Below are positions 46,205 through 55,490 of a stretch of 64,000 bases of DNA, one piece after another; the stretch's first letter is position 1, and every line of letters starts with the position of its first letter. The position numbers and the translations under genes are program-made. The notes under the pieces are model-generated. The model had not been told where the DNA came from and ran no database searches. It worked only from the letters and a program-made list of their open reading frames with translations. Origin of the DNA: Bacillus litorisediminis (GTDB taxonomy: Bacteria; Bacillota; Bacilli; Bacillales; JC228); NCBI RefSeq assembly GCF_022808645.1, contig NZ_JAKZKT010000007.1, forward strand, positions 62,001 through 126,000, given 5' to 3'.

Positions 46205-46231
46205 ATAACCAGATGAAATGAGACTGGTTAT
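46205..46231 (-). terminator. Hairpin between oppF and oppA
   Basis: ATAACCAG (46205-46212) pairs with CTGGTTAT (46224-46231). The minus-strand 3' flank is AT-rich but has no clean T-run, so this is more likely an mRNA-stabilising or processing hairpin than a full terminator. Confidence 0.45.
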
Positions 46232-46284
46232 TACCTGATTGATGCGATCTGTCCATATTCTGTCATACTTTAGTGCAACAAGAG

Positions 46285-47271
46285 TCAGTCACCCACAACA
46301 TGACACGCTACCTGATGACCGTTGCCGATATCCTTTAATTGTGGCTTTACTTCACTGCAGACGTTCACCGCGTAAGGGCAGCGGGTTCGGAACGCACAGC
46401 CGCTCGGCGGATTGACTGGGCTCGGGATATCCCCTTTGAGACGGATTCGTTCATTTTTTTCAGCCATATCTGGATCTGGTAAAAGTGAAGCCGAAAGCAG
46501 TGCCTTTGTATATGGATGCTGCATGTTTGTGTAAAGTTCATTCGCTTCGGCAACCTCCACCAATGATCCTAAATACATAACCCCAATTTTATGAGATAAA
46601 TATCGGACCATCGCCAAGTCATGGGATATAAATAAATAGGTTAAGCCAAACTTCTCTTGCAGCTCTTCCAGCATATTAACGACCTGTGCCTGAATCGATA
46701 CGTCCAAAGCAGAAATCGGCTCGTCACAAACAATGAATTCAGGTTCAACCGCTAGAGCTCTTGCAATCCCAATCCGCTGGCGCTGACCGCCTGAAAATTC
46801 ATGAGGATACCGGTTCAGATGCTCACTTTTTAAACCGACCAATTCGATTAATTCTCTGATCCGGTCCATCCGTTCCTTCCCCTTTGCGATGTGGTGAACA
46901 TCTAAAGGGTCCCCGATAATATCGGCAACCGTCATCCTTGGGTCTAAAGAAGCATAAGGATCCTGAAAGATCATCTGCATTTTTTTGCGAAATGGCAGCA
47001 TTTCCTTATGTTCCAAATTTTCGATTGGATGAGTGTCAAAAAGTATTTGTCCTGCAGTTGGTTCATAAAGTTTCAGGAGCGTCCGGCCCGTTGTTGATTT
47101 GCCGCAGCCTGATTCACCGACCAAACCAAAGGTTTCACCTCTTTTTATCGTAAAACTGACATCATCTACCGCCTTTAATACGCTTGCGTTTTTTGAAAAG
47201 AAGCCTTTTTTCAAGGTGAAATGCTTTTTTAAATGCTTAACTTCAACTAAATTCTCAGTTGCTGCCGCCAT
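46285..47271 (-). CDS. oppF: Peptide ABC transporter ATP-binding protein OppF-type (second system)
   Basis: A 328-aa ATPase with Walker A GESGCGKS (52-59), signature FSGGQ (159-163), Walker B IVCDEP, H-loop SHDLAMV and a C-terminal oligo_HPY domain ([10 protein letters not shown]). FSGGQ places it on the OppF/DppF side. Its ATG overlaps the oppD stop codon (TAATG), showing translational coupling. It is closely similar in layout to the OppF at 9 kb, so the two operons are probably paralogous with different peptide preferences. Confidence 0.9.
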   Translation of the reverse strand: MAAATENLVEVKHLKKHFTLKKGFFSKNASVLKAVDDVSFTIKRGETFGLVGESGCGKSTTGRTLLKLYEPTAGQILFDTHPIENLEHKEMLPFRKKMQMIFQDPYASLDPRMTVADIIGDPLDVHHIAKGKERMDRIRELIELVGLKSEHLNRYPHEFSGGQRQRIGIARALAVEPEFIVCDEPISALDVSIQAQVVNMLEELQEKFGLTYLFISHDLAMVRYLSHKIGVMYLGSLVEVAEANELYTNMQHPYTKALLSASLLPDPDMAEKNERIRLKGDIPSPVNPPSGCAFRTRCPYAVNVCSEVKPQLKDIGNGHQVACHVVGD

Positions 47272-48269
47272 TACACCATAACCTCCTTCGCTATTTTCGG
47301 AGCCTTAGGGTGCATCAGCCAGCAAGAAACCCGATGCGTATCCGAAACCTGCGTATCCTGCGGCGGGCGTAACTCACAAATTTTCATCGCATGCTCACAT
47401 CTGGCGGCAAACGGACATCCTTTAGGCGGGTCCAATAAATCTGGAGGACTTCCCGGAATCGGAATCAATTTTTTCTTCTCACCTGTTGTGACCTTAGGCA
47501 AGGACCGAATCAGCCCCCAGGTATACGGATGTTTTGGGTTATAAAAAACCTCCCGGGTCGTGCCTTCCTCGACAATCTGACCGCCGTACATCACGATAAT
47601 TCGCTCGCACATACTCGCAACTACGCCTAAATCATGGGTGATCAGCACAATAGAGGTATTTAGCTTTCTTTTCAGGTCTTTCATCAGGTCTAAAATTTGA
47701 GCCTGAATTGTTACGTCTAAAGCAGTGGTTGGCTCATCCGCTATCAGCAGCTTCGGATTACAGGAAAGAGCAATCGCAATCATGACCCTTTGCCTCATCC
47801 CGCCGGAAAACTCATGGGGAAACTGATTTAAACGGCTCTCAGGACTAGGAATTTCAACCATCTTTAAAAGCTCAATGGCTCTTCGCCGGGCTTCTGCTTT
47901 TGATACATGCAAGTGAATGCGTATCGGTTCCATGATTTGATTGCCAATCGTAAAAAGCGGATTGAGCGACGTCATTGGATCCTGAAAGATCATGCCAATC
48001 TCATTTCCGCGAAGCTTTCTGATTTGCTTCGGATCCATATCCAGCAGTTCTACTCCCTCAAAGCTCATCCGGTCTGCTTCAACTGTTGCGTTATCAGGAA
48101 GCAGCCCCATCACTGAAAGCATCGAAACACTTTTGCCAGAACCTGACTCGCCGACGATGCCGATTGATTCGCCTTTATTAATGTGAAAAGATATGCCTCG
48201 CACTGCCTGAACCTTTCCGGAATCAATATGAAAATTCGTCCGTAAATTTTCCACTTCAAGTAATTTCAC
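47271..48269 (-). CDS. oppD: Peptide ABC transporter ATP-binding protein OppD-type (second system)
   Basis: A 332-aa ATPase with Walker A GESGSGKS (40-47), signature FSGGM near 153-157, Walker B LLIADEP, and C-terminal cysteines in [23 protein letters not shown] marks the OppD branch. GTG start with AGGGGGTG about 8 nt upstream, 13 nt after the oppC stop. It forms a heterodimer with the adjacent OppF by family precedent. Confidence 0.9.
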   Translation of the reverse strand: MKLLEVENLRTNFHIDSGKVQAVRGISFHINKGESIGIVGESGSGKSVSMLSVMGLLPDNATVEADRMSFEGVELLDMDPKQIRKLRGNEIGMIFQDPMTSLNPLFTIGNQIMEPIRIHLHVSKAEARRRAIELLKMVEIPSPESRLNQFPHEFSGGMRQRVMIAIALSCNPKLLIADEPTTALDVTIQAQILDLMKDLKRKLNTSIVLITHDLGVVASMCERIIVMYGGQIVEEGTTREVFYNPKHPYTWGLIRSLPKVTTGEKKKLIPIPGSPPDLLDPPKGCPFAARCEHAMKICELRPPQDTQVSDTHRVSCWLMHPKAPKIAKEVMV

Positions 48270-48282
48270 CGTCTGCCACCCC

Positions 48283-49254
48283 CTATTTCTTTAGCCGCGG
48301 ATCAAGCGCATCTCTTAGTCCATCCCCAATAAAATTCAATGAAAACATCGTTATACTAATTGCGAGAGCCGGGAACAGCATTTGATAAGGCTGTGTAAAT
48401 ATTGTTGGGATTGCATCGTTAACGAGTGTACCCCAGCTTGCAATCGGCACCTGAATCCCGATACCTAAAAAGCTTAAAAAGGCTTCAGAGAATATAGCAG
48501 AAGGTACTAAAAAGGTGACCGTTACGATAATCGGACCGATACTATTCGGCAGCAAATGTCTAAATAAGATTCTTAACTTGGACTCTCCAATACATCGTGC
48601 CGCTAACGCATATTCCTGATGTTTGAGAGTAATCACCTGTGATCGTACAATTCGTGCTGTTCCAATCCAAGAAGTAATACATAATGCAATGATGATGCTT
48701 TGGAGCGAGTTGCCAAGGAACATCATCATCAGGATGATGTACAAAAGGTCAGGGATCGCGATCAGCATATCAACAATGCGCATCATAATCATATCGACGC
48801 GGCCGCCAAAATAACCTGAAATCCCCCCGTAAATTACCCCAATCACCATGTTAATTGCTGCTGCAACAAACCCAATCGTTAAGCTGATTTGCGCTCCATA
48901 CAGTGTTCTGGTGAAAATATCCCTCCCAAACTTATCAGTGCCAAACCAATGTTCAGCAGAAGGACCCTGATTTCCGTTTTCTAAATTCTGCCCATGATAT
49001 GTATACGGTGAAAGCATCGGTCCAAAAATCGCCGCCAGCGTTATGATAATGATCACACACAAGCCGATCATCGCCAGCGGATCCTTACGAAACCTTGACC
49101 ACGCATCCTGCCAATAGGTTTTGCGGGGACGTGCAATTACCTCATTATCCCGTTTCTTTGAATCTCCTAATCTCTCAAAAAGCTCATCAGGTATATCATG
49201 CCAATTGTCATTTGGGAATGGCTCTTCTTTGCTAACTTTTAAAATATGGCTCAC
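48283..49254 (-). CDS. oppC: Peptide ABC transporter permease OppC-type (second system)
   Basis: A 323-aa permease: cytoplasmic N-terminus, a first helix (MIGLCVIIIITLAAIFGPML), EHWFGTDKFGRD in the external loop, then a five-helix core with an EAA loop near YALAARCIGESKLRILFRHL. It ends in GDGLRDALDPRLKK, the usual OppC/DppC tail. GTG start with GGGTGGTGA close upstream, 12 nt after the oppB stop. Confidence 0.9.
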   Translation of the reverse strand: MSHILKVSKEEPFPNDNWHDIPDELFERLGDSKKRDNEVIARPRKTYWQDAWSRFRKDPLAMIGLCVIIIITLAAIFGPMLSPYTYHGQNLENGNQGPSAEHWFGTDKFGRDIFTRTLYGAQISLTIGFVAAAINMVIGVIYGGISGYFGGRVDMIMMRIVDMLIAIPDLLYIILMMMFLGNSLQSIIIALCITSWIGTARIVRSQVITLKHQEYALAARCIGESKLRILFRHLLPNSIGPIIVTVTFLVPSAIFSEAFLSFLGIGIQVPIASWGTLVNDAIPTIFTQPYQMLFPALAISITMFSLNFIGDGLRDALDPRLKK

Positions 49255-49266
49255 ATCATCACCACC

Positions 49267-50193
49267 CTACTCATTGATTTTGACGCGCCGATCAATCACA
49301 GCATACAGAATATCAACGATAAGGTTCGCTATGATAATCAATGCTCCAAAAAAGACAGTTAAGGATAAAATAATCGAATAATCACGGTCGCTTATACCCG
49401 TTACGAAATCTCGGCCAATGCCTGGAATCGAGAAGATCCGTTCAATGACAAAGCTTCCTGTTAAAAGAATGGCCACTAGAGGACCAAGATACGTAATGAT
49501 GGGAATGATGGCATTTCGTAACGCGTGTTTGCCGAGAACACTCAGTTCATGGACACCCTTAGCTCTAGCGGTCCGAATATAATCCTGGCGCATGACCTCT
49601 AGCATACTAGAGCGCATTAGTCTGGCAATATAGGCAATCGGATAAAAGGAAAGACCAGCCACTGGTAGGATGTAGTGCTCCCAGCTTGTTAGTCCAAAGG
49701 TTGGCAAGACTTTTAAAACAACTGCGAACAAAAATAGGAGAAGAACTGCGATGACAAAGTTGGGGATCGAAATTCCGATGGTTGCAATAATCATAGAGAG
49801 CCAATCTGCCCATTTTCCCCGCTTCACGGCGGAAATAATCCCTAGTGGAATACCAACTATCAGGGCAACTATAATAGCTATGATTCCTACTTTTGCGGAT
49901 ATAGGAAATCCTTGTTCAATTAATTCATTGACTGTGACATCCGGCTGCTTAAATGAAATACCCAGGTCTAATTGTGCTAAGCTTTTTAAGTAATTCTGGT
50001 ACTGAACAATTAATGGCTCATTTAGCCCATACTTCTCTTCAACCTTTTCAATCACACTAATCGGAACATTCCGCTGCTCAGAAGGACTAAACGGCCCGCC
50101 CGGAATGGCATGCATGAGAAAAAAAGTAATCGTAGTCAGAAAAAACAAAGTAACAACACCAGCAAGAATTCGCTTAAATATGTACCCCGCCAA
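49267..50193 (-). CDS. oppB: Peptide ABC transporter permease OppB-type (second system)
   Basis: A 308-aa permease with six membrane helices, the external PGGPFSPSEQRNVP region near 35-48, and an EAA loop at YIRTARAKGVHELSVLGKHAL. TTG at 50193 is preferred: AGGAGG lies 7 nt upstream. A TTG at 50211 would place the ribosome site inside the coding region. First gene of the second peptide-importer operon, whose gene order B-C-D-F-A differs from the first operon (A-B-C-D-F). Confidence 0.9.
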   Translation of the reverse strand: MAGYIFKRILAGVVTLFFLTTITFFLMHAIPGGPFSPSEQRNVPISVIEKVEEKYGLNEPLIVQYQNYLKSLAQLDLGISFKQPDVTVNELIEQGFPISAKVGIIAIIVALIVGIPLGIISAVKRGKWADWLSMIIATIGISIPNFVIAVLLLFLFAVVLKVLPTFGLTSWEHYILPVAGLSFYPIAYIARLMRSSMLEVMRQDYIRTARAKGVHELSVLGKHALRNAIIPIITYLGPLVAILLTGSFVIERIFSIPGIGRDFVTGISDRDYSIILSLTVFFGALIIIANLIVDILYAVIDRRVKINE

Positions 50194-50625
50194 AACCCTA
50201 CCTCCTCTCAAAGTCCCAATTTTCAGAAATTTATTCCATTATATGCCTCGTCCCGCCCAATTTAGATAAGCCAAACTACCTATTTTAGTGAAACGGAGGG
50301 ACGGTTCTCTTGTTTCATCCAATACAAAAGAAAAGAACCAAACTGGCTGATGGATTTACGCTATTGTAAGACAGGAAATCTTAATAGATTCAAATATACT
50401 ACATGAAAGTGTATCTTTCCATCCTTTTATACAAAATATTCATAATTTTCATTATAGATAGAATTTGGGGCAAATCCCTTCATATCACTTCTAAATTAAA
50501 AGATTTAAACTCACTATCTGCTAGTCATTCCTTTAAATGCCTCATATTTTTTCATAGATTGGATAAAGTAACTTTAAATCAATCAAAAGACATACTTGGG
50601 AGTTTTGGAAAGGAGTCGGCAGTGG
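50194..50625. repeat. Divergent intergenic region with one 29-nt element
   Basis: The 29-nt element TGAAAC...GTTTCA lies at 50289-50317 with GGGACGGTTCT in its middle, inverted relative to the copies at stop codons. The rest is AT-rich. A plus-strand open frame starting at 50403 has no ribosome site and overlaps the next gene, so it is not called. Confidence 0.7.
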
Positions 50626-50937
50626 ATGGATGCAAACGAAATAGCTTCATTTTTTGACCAAATGCCGGAGTTTACTAATCATGAAGAAGCAAGATCCTGG
50701 CTCAAAGAGCATTTTCGGGATAATTGTTTGTTTAGAGGGAGCGATACAAGAGACGGCAGGAAAATTTACTTGTATCATCTCGTTAAAAATCCTGAAGTCT
50801 ACCATCAATATATGGAAAGCTTTGCCAGCCCTAAGCCTGAAGAACATGAAATCACAAACATGCAAACCTTTGAAAGCTATAACACTTTAGTTATTACAGA
50901 AGATGGAGATGTTACTGTTGAGTCAAAAAACAGATAA
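50626..50937 (+). CDS. Uncharacterised small protein (103 aa)
   Basis: A soluble-looking 103-aa protein, MDANEIASFFDQMPEF at the start, with a charged helical first half and an acidic, threonine-rich tail. No membrane segment, signal peptide or known motif was recognised. The ATG has AAAGGAG about 10 nt upstream; an in-frame TTG at 50596 is less well placed. It faces the LuxR-type regulator gene; the 29-nt element pair at 50957-51021 lies between them. Codon use and the ribosome site favour a real gene. Confidence 0.6.
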   Translation: MDANEIASFFDQMPEFTNHEEARSWLKEHFRDNCLFRGSDTRDGRKIYLYHLVKNPEVYHQYMESFASPKPEEHEITNMQTFESYNTLVITEDGDVTVESKNR

Positions 50938-50956
50938 ATACGGAAGAACTGGGGGG

Positions 50957-51021
50957 TGAAACACGGGGACGGTTCTCATGTTTCAATCTTTTTGAAACAT
51001 GAGAACCGTCCCTTTGTATCA
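50957..51021. repeat. 29-nt element, two facing copies; right end is the stop codon of the LuxR regulator
   Basis: Copies at 50957-50985 and 50993-51021 face each other (GGGACGGTTCTCATG and CATGAGAACCGTCCC) with 7 nt between. The last three bases TCA (51019-51021) are the complement of the regulator's TGA stop. As RNA the pair forms a stable hairpin and may act as a transcription end between the two convergent genes. Confidence 0.85.
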
Positions 51022-51648
51022 TATAGAAATCCATCTCATTTGTTGGGCGAGAAGTACAGCTTTTGTTCTGTTTGGGACCTCTAGTTTTCCTAGAATGGAG
51101 CTTACGTGATTTTTTACAGTTCTTTCTGAAATATGGAGAAGTTCGGCGATCTCTTGATTGCAATAACCCTTTGCCATTAACTCAAGAATCCCCCATTCCC
51201 TTTTTGTCAAAAGCCCCTCTGGTCTGCTTACATGTTCCGTTCTGATTTTAACGTAGTCCGCCAGTAAAACAGACGCTAATTCGGGATGAATATATGTTTT
51301 CCCTTGTAAAACCGATTTGATGGCGTGTAAGGCTTCCTGTACTTCCATATCCTTATAAAAATAGCCGTTTAGTCCTTTTTTAAACCATTCCAAAAGGTCG
51401 GCATGTTTAACATTTGAGGTTTCTACAATAATTTTTTTATGATTCCGCTTATAGAAGTCTACCAGTTGAAAATGGTTTGCATCTGTATCCAGGTCAACAA
51501 TAATCAAGTCCGCTACATTCTTATAAAGTTCCTTTTCTTTAGACGAACTATAAGCTGAAATAGAAAATCCGGCTAAATGTTTTTCTAAAATATTGATGAG
51601 CCAAGACCTTTTCAGGCATGGCTCTTTTAAAACAGATATGCTAGTCAT
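51019..51648 (-). CDS. LuxR-type DNA-binding response-regulator-like protein
   Basis: A 209-aa protein. Residues 1-120 have a receiver-like fold with Asp in LIIVDLD (~52) and a Lys in GYFYKDM (~98). The N-terminal acidic pair that normally binds Mg is missing (SVLKEP), so it may not be phosphorylated in the usual way. Residues ~145-205 form a LuxR/GerE HTH (LTKREWGILELMAKGYCNQEIAE). Its leader carries a c-di-GMP-I riboswitch with a following terminator, so expression likely follows c-di-GMP level. No partner kinase gene is adjacent. Confidence 0.8.
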   Translation of the reverse strand: MTSISVLKEPCLKRSWLINILEKHLAGFSISAYSSSKEKELYKNVADLIIVDLDTDANHFQLVDFYKRNHKKIIVETSNVKHADLLEWFKKGLNGYFYKDMEVQEALHAIKSVLQGKTYIHPELASVLLADYVKIRTEHVSRPEGLLTKREWGILELMAKGYCNQEIAELLHISERTVKNHVSSILGKLEVPNRTKAVLLAQQMRWISI

Positions 51649-51684
51649 TCCTGTTTACTGACATCCTTTCTTTTTGAGCAAAAA

Positions 51685-51715
51685 TATTATTCCATAACGA
51701 TGACAGAATAGCCAA
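51685..51715 (-). terminator. Terminator of the first c-di-GMP riboswitch
   Basis: On the minus strand TATTC...GAATA with an inner CAT/ATG forms a hairpin (complement of about 51689-51711), followed by ATATTTTTG. An upstream GCCAAAA...TTTTTGGC pairing overlapping its start could be the competing antiterminator. Together they look like an expression platform. Confidence 0.55.
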
Positions 51716-51739
51716 AAAGATTAAAATAAACTTACCTTG

Positions 51740-51828
51740 TTTTGGCAGCCCGGCTATCATAGCCTTAATTGGACCTTAGACCCATGACTTTGCGTCCTAC
51801 CCTTTCGGAAAGTTGACCTTTACTCAAT
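51740..51828 (-). ncRNA. Cyclic-di-GMP-I (GEMM-I) riboswitch upstream of the LuxR regulator
   Basis: Read on the minus strand it shows the GEMM-I core in order: AGGTCAAC, CCGAAAGG with the GAAA tetraloop, GGACGCAAAG (complement of 51788-51797), GGGTCTAAGG as tetraloop receptor, then GGCTATGATAGCC as the second stem, closing with GGGCTGCC. GGTCAAC replaces the more common GGCAAAC. It lies about 90 nt upstream of the regulator start and is followed by a hairpin plus T-run, so control is probably by transcription termination. Whether c-di-GMP turns it on or off is not readable here. Confidence 0.9.
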
Positions 51829-51992
51829 TTTATACGAACCTCTTTAACATGTTATAAATAATAGAACCTTAAAATCAATGATATTACGTAAAAGGGTAAA
51901 TATGTACTAGCTTAAACAATGAAAAGGCCTAAGACTCTCTGACAGTCTTAGGTCTTTTTTAACAAAAAATAGTATGAGTATGTGGCGGAAAA

Positions 51993-52021
51993 TGAAACGG
52001 GAGAACCGTCCCTCTGTTTCA
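51993..52021. repeat. 29-nt element supplying the stop codon of the chemoreceptor gene
   Basis: TGAAAC...GTTTCA with AGAACCGTCCC in the middle. Its last three bases (52019-52021, TCA) are the complement of the TGA stop of the chemoreceptor gene. Confidence 0.85.
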
Positions 52022-53716
52022 CAATTTGAAACGGCCGATTAGTTCGTTTAGTTCTTCGGCGAGTTTGGCAAGGTGGTCGGCGCTGCCTGCTACTTCTTCC
52101 ATGGAGCTGCTTGTTTGCTGTACGGTGGCTGAGGTTTGTTCGATCCCTGCAGCAGATTCTTCTGTAATGGCTGCAATTTCCTCGATGGACCGGTTCATTT
52201 CCATATTGCTTGCTGCAATATCAGATAAATTGGAAGCAATACCTTGAATACTAGTGACCATCTGATTAACGGATGACTCAATTTCAGCAAAGGTTTCACC
52301 AGTTGTTACGATTTGACTGGTTCCTTTCTCTACCTCTTTATATCCGCCCTCAAGAGACGCCGTGACGGCTCCTGTTTCGCTTTGGACTCTGTTTACAATG
52401 ACAGTAATTTCAGTTACTGATTGTGAAACTTGTTCTGCCAATTTTTTTACCTCTTCTGCTACAACAGCAAAACCCTTTCCGTGTTCCCCAGCCCTTGCAG
52501 CTTCAATGGCAGCATTTAAGGATAACAGATTGGTTTGCTCTGCAACCTCTCTAATGACATAGACCAGCTTTGAAATTTCTTTTGACCGCTGTTCTAATCC
52601 TTTAACTTTATTAACAACCTCTTGCACGATTGAATCGATCTTCGCCATTTGTTCAACAGATAATCTCATCAATTCACCGCCAGCCTTGGACTTTTCCAAT
52701 ACCTGATGGGAAGTATGTAAAATATGTTCTCCGTTGCTATTGACTTCTTGAACTTTTGCCGAAAAGGTTTCCATAGCTGCTGAAAGCGCACTTGCCGTAT
52801 TTGCTTGTGATTCGGACCCAGCTGAAAGTTCTTGCATCGTGGAAGCTACTTGGAAACTGCCCTCTTTTACCTCATTAGCCGACTGCGTTAATTCTTCGCT
52901 TTGTCCGTTGACCGCTTGAGAAACCTGGCTAATTTTTTCCAAAAGATCTCTTATACTCTCATTCATTTGATTGGAGGCCATTACGAGCTGCCCAATTTCA
53001 TCCTTAGATGTGGTTGACAAAGGTTCCTGACTTAAGTCCCCTGCTGCGATGGTTCTCATTCGATTCATTACATTTTGTATCGGTCTTGTAATGGTTCTTG
53101 AAGTAATGGCAGCTGTTACAATTCCTAAAATAATCACAGCGAGCGAAACCATTAATCCAACTAAAATAGTCGAAGCACCACTTTCAACAATCTCTTGTCC
53201 CTGTTCTTCCATGGCCGCTTCCCGATTATTTGCCAAAGTTCTAAACCCGCTAATTAATCCCTCAGCCATAGGCTGTACTTTTGTGGCCAATATTTCTATA
53301 GCCGACTCTGTATTCCCCTTGTCATATTCAGCGAATACTTCGTTGATAATCATATCCCGCAATAAAACACTTGAATCAATTAAAGTTTTAACTTCTTCTG
53401 AATCGCTTGCTTGCAGAACTTCTTCTTGGATTTGCTTACTCTCTTCGGTTAATTTAATAAAATCTTCTTTATACCCTTCGTAGCCATACAAGACATATCC
53501 GCGTGCGGCCGAGACTCTTTGTGAAATATTAAAGGCCAGGGTTTCATCCGCAATCAATAATGGGAGTTGCTTATTCACCATATTTTCAGTATCATCATTA
53601 ATCCGCTTTATTGAAAAATAACTGTATGCTCCCAGAACCAAGGTTAAAAATATGAGCACCGAAAATCCTAGCAGTATCTTGGTACGAATACTCTTGAAGT
53701 TAAAAAACTCTTTCAT
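52019..53716 (-). CDS. Methyl-accepting chemotaxis protein
   Basis: A 565-aa transmembrane chemoreceptor. First helix ~10-30 ([20 protein letters not shown]), a four-helix-bundle-type sensor domain (~35-180), second helix ~185-207 ([19 protein letters not shown]), HAMP (~208-262), then the signalling domain with the conserved hairpin [21 protein letters not shown] near 395 and a coiled-coil tail. ATG at 53716 has AGGGGTG 7 nt upstream; an in-frame start at 53749 is in the leader terminator region. Its leader holds a c-di-GMP-I riboswitch and a strong terminator. Ligand unknown. Confidence 0.9.
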   Translation of the reverse strand: MKEFFNFKSIRTKILLGFSVLIFLTLVLGAYSYFSIKRINDDTENMVNKQLPLLIADETLAFNISQRVSAARGYVLYGYEGYKEDFIKLTEESKQIQEEVLQASDSEEVKTLIDSSVLLRDMIINEVFAEYDKGNTESAIEILATKVQPMAEGLISGFRTLANNREAAMEEQGQEIVESGASTILVGLMVSLAVIILGIVTAAITSRTITRPIQNVMNRMRTIAAGDLSQEPLSTTSKDEIGQLVMASNQMNESIRDLLEKISQVSQAVNGQSEELTQSANEVKEGSFQVASTMQELSAGSESQANTASALSAAMETFSAKVQEVNSNGEHILHTSHQVLEKSKAGGELMRLSVEQMAKIDSIVQEVVNKVKGLEQRSKEISKLVYVIREVAEQTNLLSLNAAIEAARAGEHGKGFAVVAEEVKKLAEQVSQSVTEITVIVNRVQSETGAVTASLEGGYKEVEKGTSQIVTTGETFAEIESSVNQMVTSIQGIASNLSDIAASNMEMNRSIEEIAAITEESAAGIEQTSATVQQTSSSMEEVAGSADHLAKLAEELNELIGRFKL

Positions 53717-53749
53717 TATGACACCCCTGTTTGATATAAATAACTCCAT

Positions 53750-53780
53750 AAAAAAAGCTACTCTAACGAAAGAATAGCCA
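53750..53780 (-). terminator. Expression-platform terminator of the second c-di-GMP riboswitch
   Basis: On the minus strand GCTATTCT and AGAGTAGC (complement of 53757-53778) form an 8-bp stem with one G-U pair and a 6-nt loop, followed by seven T. Just upstream GCCAAA can pair with TTTGGC, overlapping the terminator's left arm, as an alternative structure. Confidence 0.85.
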
Positions 53781-53797
53781 AATCAAAATCTGTTATG

Positions 53798-53888
53798 TTT
53801 GGCAACCTGGCAATCATAGTTCAGTTGAACCTTAGACCCATGGCTTTGCGTCCTCCCCTTTCGGAAAGTTTGCCTTTATCTAACTCTA
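53798..53888 (-). ncRNA. Cyclic-di-GMP-I (GEMM-I) riboswitch upstream of the chemoreceptor
   Basis: Minus strand order: AAAGGCAAAC, CCGAAAGG (GAAA tetraloop), GGACGCAAAG (complement of 53844-53853), CCATGGGTCTAAGG (receptor), then GTTCAACTGAAC as the second stem and GCCAGGTTGCC closing. This is a full match to the GEMM-I layout. It is followed by a clear terminator before the chemoreceptor ribosome site, so c-di-GMP binding should decide transcription of that gene. Confidence 0.93.
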
Positions 53889-54073
53889 TATTGAGATATT
53901 ATGGAAGCCAAACAAATTTTATCACTTATTGACAATTTTCGACAAGCACAATATCTAATTTTATGAAAAAAATAAGGAAGCACGTGTTAACCACAGTGCT
54001 TCCCTAGTTTCTGGGCTGGAAACATTTTTTGTGAAACGAGAAAAATCGGGGGCCTCCAGAAACATGTCGAAAA

Positions 54074-54102
54074 TGAAACAGGAGAACCGTCCCTCTGTTT
54101 CA
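54074..54102. repeat. 29-nt element supplying the stop codon of purT
   Basis: TGAAAC...GTTTCA with AGAACCGTCCC in the middle, nearly identical to the copy at 51993. Its last three bases (54100-54102) are the complement of the purT TGA stop. Confidence 0.85.
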
Positions 54103-55272
54103 CTTTATCTCAATTTTAGCTGCAGCCTTTTGTGCGAGTTGGAGGGCGGTTTCGACGGTTTCTCCTCTGCTGAGAATGACTGCCATGCGGCGGCCGATGG
54201 TTGCTTTTGGTTTGCCAAAAATGCGGATTTGTGTATTTGGGACATTTAGGGTCTGTTCGATTCCTGAAATTTGGTAGTCTTCACTTTCAATCGTCGCTTT
54301 AATGGCATGGCTTGCACCCGGTGACAATAATTCTACACCCGTAATTGGAAACCCTAATACCGCACGGACATGTAACGCAAATTCGGATTGATCTTGGGTT
54401 ACTAATGTAACCATTCCTGTATCATGTGGTCTTGGAGATACTTCGCTAAAATAAATTCTGTCCGGAGCAATAAAGAGCTCTACTCCAAAAAGACCGTACC
54501 CGCCAAGCTCATCCGTAATCTTTTTCGCAATCGCTTCTGCTTCCCTTATTTGCTCTGGTGACATAGCATGGGGCTGCCAGGACTGAATATAATCTCCATC
54601 CCGTTGCACATGTCCAATTGGAGGACAACAAATCGTTCCTGAAACGGAACGAACCGTTAAAAGCGTAATTTCAGAATCAAATTGTATAAATTCCTCTACT
54701 ATCACTCTAGTACTCTTTGCTCTCCCGCCGCTTATAGCCTCATTCCACGAGTTTTCGATGTCAGCCTCTGTGCGGCATATCGTTTGTCCTTTTCCAGAAG
54801 AACTCATGATAGGCTTAATAACGCATGGCAGTCCAATTTTGTGTATTGCTTGTTTTAATTCCTCCAAAGAATTTGCAAACTCATATTTAGCCGTTGGGAG
54901 TCCCAGTTTTTCACTCGCTAGCCGTCTGATTCCTTCCCGATCCATCGTGAGCTGGGCAGCATACGCAGTAGGGATCACATTGAATCCTTCCTGTTCCAGT
55001 TCCACTAAAGTCGCGGCGGCAATCGCCTCTATCTCTGGTACAATAATGTCTGGATTTTCTGCTTCTATAACGGATCGAAGCTGTCCCCCGTCCAGCATAT
55101 CAATTACATAAGAGCGGTGGGCAACCTGCATCGCTGGTGCACCCTCATAACGGTCTACCGCAATTGTTTCGACACCTACTCTCTGTGCTTCAATAATCAG
55201 TTCCTTCCCCAATTCCCCTGATCCTAAAAGTAACAGCTTTTTTGCATGCTTCTTATTTGGTGCTCCGTACAT
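54100..55272 (-). CDS. purT: Formate-dependent phosphoribosylglycinamide formyltransferase
   Basis: A 390-aa ATP-grasp enzyme that makes formyl-GAR from GAR, formate and ATP in purine synthesis. N-terminal pre-ATP-grasp motif [13 protein letters not shown], central ATP-binding lobe with [11 protein letters not shown] near 155, and metal-site block FGVELFI...[14 protein letters not shown] near 262-290. Length is that of PurT rather than PurK. ATG with TTAGGAGG upstream. Two inverted PurR-type boxes lie 76-120 nt upstream, which fits adenine/PRPP control. Monocistronic; its stop lies in a 29-nt element. Confidence 0.93.
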   Translation of the reverse strand: MYGAPNKKHAKKLLLLGSGELGKELIIEAQRVGVETIAVDRYEGAPAMQVAHRSYVIDMLDGGQLRSVIEAENPDIIVPEIEAIAAATLVELEQEGFNVIPTAYAAQLTMDREGIRRLASEKLGLPTAKYEFANSLEELKQAIHKIGLPCVIKPIMSSSGKGQTICRTEADIENSWNEAISGGRAKSTRVIVEEFIQFDSEITLLTVRSVSGTICCPPIGHVQRDGDYIQSWQPHAMSPEQIREAEAIAKKITDELGGYGLFGVELFIAPDRIYFSEVSPRPHDTGMVTLVTQDQSEFALHVRAVLGFPITGVELLSPGASHAIKATIESEDYQISGIEQTLNVPNTQIRIFGKPKATIGRRMAVILSRGETVETALQLAQKAAAKIEIK

Positions 55273-55348
55273 GATACCAGCCTCCTAAAACGCCTTTTCC
55301 TTTAATCATAGAGGATTTTACCGGAAAATATCAAGGTATTCGAAGCTA

Positions 55349-55392
55349 ATTAACGAACAATATTTAAAATTTATCCATTAATGTTCATATTT
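55349..55392 (-). promoter_or_regulatory. Pair of inverted PurBox-like sites upstream of purT
   Basis: ACGAAC-AAT on the plus strand (core GAAC at 55355-55358) and ATGAAC-ATT on the minus strand (core complement at 55383-55386) are two inverted PurR half-operators. The gap of about 17 nt between boxes is the spacing used by Bacillus PurR. AT-rich flanks agree with the consensus. Confidence 0.6.
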
Positions 55393-55429
55393 TTTGTGTT
55401 AGGAGTTAAATTTTTGACCTCCAAAACAA

Positions 55430-55490
55430 AAAGGCAGTAAAAGTATCTAAGGAGGTTTTTCCATTGATACTTTTACTGCCTTTGATTCAT
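55430..55490 (-). terminator. Strong terminator after the aldo/keto reductase gene
   Basis: AAAGGCAGTAAAAGTATC (55430-55447) and GATACTTTTACTGCCTTT (55466-55483) form a perfect 18-bp stem with an 18-nt loop. On the minus strand it is followed by TTTGTTTT. The loop holds AAGGAGG on the plus strand followed by a 21-codon frame from TTG at 55465, which may be chance. Confidence 0.85.

Noticed and set aside
50403-50657. 84-codon plus-strand frame
   Set aside because: No ribosome site, AT-rich sequence and overlap with the better supported gene at 50626.
55273-55430. Purine riboswitch upstream of purT
   Set aside because: The aptamer core is absent; the region instead shows two PurR-like boxes.
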